Shown: positions 61,301 through 64,000 of the stretch, one piece after another
Layout of the letters: each line of letters starts with the position of its first letter
Position numbering within the stretch: the first letter of the stretch is position 1
Origin: Lachnospiraceae bacterium
Lineage (GTDB): Bacteria; Bacillota; Clostridia; Lachnospirales; Lachnospiraceae
NCBI GenBank assembly: GCA_029053015.1
Contig: JAIDHX010000007.1
Location: 1-64,000 of the forward strand
Direction: 5' to 3'
Length of the DNA: 64,000 bases
Position numbers and translations under genes: made by a program
Notes under the pieces: generated by a model
The model's database searches: none
What the model was told of the DNA's origin: nothing
What the model saw: the letters and a program-made list of their open reading frames with translations, nothing else

Positions 61301-62326
61301 ATGGAAAAGAAAAACATTGATTGGGCGAACTTAGGATTTGGATATATGCAGACCGACAAAAGATACGTCTCCAACTTTAAGAATGGAGCATGGGACGCAG
61401 GCGCGCTGGTCGATGATTCCAATATTGTAATGAGTGAATGTGCGGGCGTACTGCAGTATGCCCAGACAGTATTTGAAGGGCTGAAGGCTTACACCACGGA
61501 CGACGGACATATCGTTACCTTCCGTCCTGACTTAAATGCCGAGAGAATGGAGCAGTCCGCAAAGCGGCTGGAAATGCCGGTATTTGACAAAGGCAGGTTT
61601 GTGGAGGCGGTTGAACAGGTAGTAAGCGCCAATGCAGCTTTTGTACCGCCCTATGGCTCCGGCGCAACCCTTTACATCAGACCGTATATGTTCGGCATCA
61701 GCCCAGTTATCGGTGTAAAGCCTGCCGAGGAGTATCAGTTCAGGGTGTTCTGTACGCCGGTAGGACCGTATTTTAAGGGCGGCGTAAAGCCCCTTACCAT
61801 TAAAATCAGTGATTTTGACCGTGCGGCGCCTCATGGCACCGGACATATCAAAGCGGGTCTGAACTATGCCATGAGCCTTCATGCGATTGTAACGGCGCAT
61901 GAGGAAGGATACGATGAAAATATGTATCTTGACCCGAGTACCAGAACTAAGGTTGAGGAGACCGGTGGCGCTAACTTCCTCTTTGTCACAAAGGACGGCA
62001 AGGTGGTAACGCCTAAGTCCGACAGCATCCTTCCTTCCATCACAAGACGCTCTCTGGTGCATGTTGCCAAGGAGTATCTGGGACTTACCGTGGAGGAGAG
62101 AGAGGTTTACAAGGACGAGCTTGCAGATATGGCGGAGTGCGGTCTGTGCGGTACGGCTGCCGTGATTTCACCTGTAGGAAAGATTGTGGACCATGGCAAA
62201 GAAATCTGTCTGGCGAGCGGCATGAGTGAGATGGGACCTGTCACGAAAAAGCTCTACGATACCCTGACCGGTATCCAGATGGGACGCATAGAAGCGCCTG
62301 AAGGCTGGATTCATGTGATTATGTAA
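61301..62326 (+). CDS. ilvE: Branched-chain amino acid aminotransferase
   Basis: 341 residues of PLP fold type IV. Seen are AQTVFEGLKAYTTDDGHIV, RPYMFGISPVIGVKPAEEY, the catalytic lysine in GTGHIKAGLNYAMSL, EETGGANFLFVTKDGKVVTP and ECGLCGTAAVISPVGKI. It interconverts leucine, isoleucine and valine with their 2-oxo acids. It has its own promoter and terminator, with no other branched-chain gene adjacent. Confidence 0.95.
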   Translation: MEKKNIDWANLGFGYMQTDKRYVSNFKNGAWDAGALVDDSNIVMSECAGVLQYAQTVFEGLKAYTTDDGHIVTFRPDLNAERMEQSAKRLEMPVFDKGRFVEAVEQVVSANAAFVPPYGSGATLYIRPYMFGISPVIGVKPAEEYQFRVFCTPVGPYFKGGVKPLTIKISDFDRAAPHGTGHIKAGLNYAMSLHAIVTAHEEGYDENMYLDPSTRTKVEETGGANFLFVTKDGKVVTPKSDSILPSITRRSLVHVAKEYLGLTVEEREVYKDELADMAECGLCGTAAVISPVGKIVDHGKEICLASGMSEMGPVTKKLYDTLTGIQMGRIEAPEGWIHVIM

Positions 62327-62356
62327 CCCTTTAATGAGACAGTTATAACCTGACAG

Positions 62357-62385
62357 TGGGGCGGATTTTTCCGCCCCATTTTTTT
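62357..62385 (+). terminator. Terminator after ilvE
   Basis: TGGGGCGGA (62357-62365) pairs perfectly with TCCGCCCCA (62370-62378), followed by seven T. Confidence 0.92.
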
Positions 62386-62463
62386 GTGGAATCTTATCCT
62401 TGCGGGTGGAATGAAACAGTAGTAAAATAATTGCACAGAATATGATATGAAAGGAAAATTTAT

Positions 62464-62880
62464 ATGAACATAGAATATAAACAGTTTGTGACTGCCGAAG
62501 ATTATAATGTATTGAGAGAGGCGGTAGGATGGACAAGGCTGTGCAGTGAGCAGGCACAGCAGGGATTGGAGAATTCCGTATATGTTATAGGATGTTATGA
62601 TAATGAAAAAATAGTTGGTGCTGCAAGAGTGATATGGGATGGCGGCTATATTTCCTATCTGGCGGATGTTATGGTAATGCCGGAATATCAAAAAATGGGA
62701 ATTGGAAAACATATGGTTCAATCGGCAATGGATTTTATGAAGTCGCAGTTAAGGGACGGCTGGAAAATAAAAATGGTATTGGTTGCGGCGAAAGGAAAAG
62801 AAGCATTTTACAGAAAATTTGGTTTTAATGAGAGGCCTAATGAAGATGCAGGTGCAGGAATGGATGTGTGGCTGAACTAA
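62464..62880 (+). CDS. GNAT family N-acetyltransferase
   Basis: 138 residues. The acetyl-CoA binding region reads YLADVMVMPEYQKMGIGKHM and the C-terminal core AKGKEAFYRKFGFNERP. It begins directly with the fold, so it is a single-domain enzyme. Substrate unknown. AAAGGA precedes the start. Confidence 0.9.
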   Translation: MNIEYKQFVTAEDYNVLREAVGWTRLCSEQAQQGLENSVYVIGCYDNEKIVGAARVIWDGGYISYLADVMVMPEYQKMGIGKHMVQSAMDFMKSQLRDGWKIKMVLVAAKGKEAFYRKFGFNERPNEDAGAGMDVWLN

Positions 62881-62917
62881 AAGTCAGGCGGATGTCGGCC
62901 GGAAGAGGAAAATATTG

Positions 62918-63997
62918 ATGAAGAAAAATCAAAGAGGATACAGATATATAAGACGCTTTTGCGCTATGGCGCTTGCCGCAGCGCTGGTATTTATGTGCGC
63001 CTGCGGCAAGGGGGGCTCCGGTACAACAGTGGTGCTGACTGCGGGGCTTGCGAAGGACGAAGTTTTCAGGATAGAGAACAAATCCTGCAGACTGCCGGAG
63101 CTTATGGTGTATCTGACCACCACCCAGAACCAGTACGAATCGGTATATGGGGAAGAAATATGGCAGGCTAATCTGGACGGCGTGACGCTGGAGGAAAATG
63201 TCAAGGAGATGGTGCTTGCCAAGATAGCCCAGATTAAGACGCTGAATCTGCTTGCGGAGGAAAAGGGCGTGGCGCTTGACGAGGAGGAGATGCGGCTTGT
63301 GCAGCTTGCCGCTGCGTCGTATTATGGTTCGCTAAACGAGACGGAAATAGAAAAAATGGGCGTGACGCAGGACATCATTGTCCAGCTCTATGCGGAGTAT
63401 GCGCTTGCCGAAAAGGTGTACCATCACATCATACAGGATATCAATCTGGAAATCAGCGACGACGAAGCGAGGACAATTACAGTATCCCATATTCTGATTA
63501 AGACGTATACGATGGACGGCAGGGGGGAGAGGATTGCCTACACGGAGCAGGCGAAGAAAACGGCTTATGAGAGGGCGTGCGAGGTGCTTGCGCTTGCCAC
63601 GGACGGGGAGCATGACTTTGACAGTCTGATTATCCAGTACAGTGAGGATCCGGTTGCGACGTACTCCTTTAGGAAAGGGGAGCATGAGGAGGCGTTTGAA
63701 AACGCGGCGTTCAATCTCGGAACCAATGAAATCAGCGGCATTGTGGAGGACAGCAGCGGCTATCATATCATCAAATGCCTCAATACCTTTAATCAGGCGG
63801 AAACCGACCAGAACAAGCTGCTTATTATTGAGGAGAGGAAAAAGGAGGTGTTCGGCGAGGAGTACGATGTCTTTGTCGAGACGCTGACCCGGAAGCTGAA
63901 TGATAAAGTCTGGGAAGAGATAAACATGATACATGACGAGAATGTGACGACAACCGGTTTTTTTGATGTCTATGAAGAGTACTTTCCGGGCGACTGA
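62918..63997 (+). CDS. PpiC-type peptidyl-prolyl isomerase lipoprotein
   Basis: About 359 residues. Signal peptide with lipobox VFMCAC. A SurA/PrsA-like helical chaperone region (about 35-190) precedes a parvulin domain (about 190-310; ITVSHILIKT, FDSLIIQYSEDP, AFNLGTNEISGIVEDSSGYH, IIKCL). A C-terminal helix follows. It probably helps exported proteins fold at the outer face of the membrane. The ATG at 62918 is preferred over the TTG three bases upstream. It ends 3 bp before the window edge. Confidence 0.92.
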   Translation: MKKNQRGYRYIRRFCAMALAAALVFMCACGKGGSGTTVVLTAGLAKDEVFRIENKSCRLPELMVYLTTTQNQYESVYGEEIWQANLDGVTLEENVKEMVLAKIAQIKTLNLLAEEKGVALDEEEMRLVQLAAASYYGSLNETEIEKMGVTQDIIVQLYAEYALAEKVYHHIIQDINLEISDDEARTITVSHILIKTYTMDGRGERIAYTEQAKKTAYERACEVLALATDGEHDFDSLIIQYSEDPVATYSFRKGEHEEAFENAAFNLGTNEISGIVEDSSGYHIIKCLNTFNQAETDQNKLLIIEERKKEVFGEEYDVFVETLTRKLNDKVWEEINMIHDENVTTTGFFDVYEEYFPGD

Positions 63998-64000
63998 GCG

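Overview
The window looks like chromosomal DNA of an anaerobic Firmicute, most likely class Clostridia, family Lachnospiraceae. Strong AGGAGG ribosome binding sites, lipoprotein-type secreted proteins, orthologue-like housekeeping genes (holA, glyA, thyA, folA, ilvE, hom, lysC) and the gene order comEA / two-component system / GerMN lipoprotein / comEC / holA point there. Family placement is inference from gene content, not a search.

Layout. 1-2.1 kb: a GNAT acetyltransferase and a broken Rpn-type nuclease gene. 2.1-9.2 kb: competence-type cluster with comEA, a response regulator and histidine kinase, a GerMN lipoprotein, comEC and holA. 9.5-14.9 kb: a second two-component system with a membrane-anchored partner protein and a methyl-accepting chemotaxis protein. 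14.9-17.7 kb: a MerR-like regulator, a tiny membrane ORF and a solute-binding-type lipoprotein. 18.4-22.7 kb: DUF1653 protein, 5'-nucleotidase, an SfsA-MutY fusion and a glycosyltransferase. 22.9-24.6 kb (minus strand): PAP2-type protein and a diacylglycerol-kinase-type lipid kinase. 24.8-30.1 kb: glyA, then a threonine-branch operon (hom, proposed homoserine kinase, aspartate kinase). 30.2-34.2 kb: an XRE protein with 56-residue repeats, a membrane XRE regulator, a possible noncoding RNA and a NagZ-type hexosaminidase. 34.4-42.1 kb: an HTH-APH kinase fusion, GH51 and GH43 hemicellulose enzymes, a GNAT pseudogene, tRNA-Gly(GCC) and a GGDEF protein. 42.2-45.4 kb: a YtrA-type GntR-controlled ABC transporter operon.

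45.4-55.4 kb is the outstanding part: an AT-richer island of about 9.9 kb bounded by near-identical 34/35-bp direct repeats. It encodes an apparently complete ubiquitin-like conjugation system: an XRE regulator, two membrane-anchored proteins with RING-like zinc modules (candidate E3s), a YukD-like ubiquitin-fold protein, an E1-like activating enzyme, an E2-like enzyme fused to six membrane segments and an FHA domain, a membrane-anchored trypsin-like protease, and a JAMM/JAB deubiquitinase fused through a membrane segment to LysM. Predicted topology puts the conjugation and deconjugation modules in the cytosol. TPR-like, LysM and protease domains lie outside, suggesting a link between envelope sensing and protein modification.

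55.4-64 kb: a membrane XRE regulator, a beta-CASP metallo-hydrolase, thyA-folA, a lipoprotein, a methyltransferase, ilvE, a GNAT and a PpiC-type lipoprotein.

Two families of long intergenic palindromes (138 bp x3 and 134 bp x2) are scattered through the window. They share a constant box, and their arms vary in a compensatory way.
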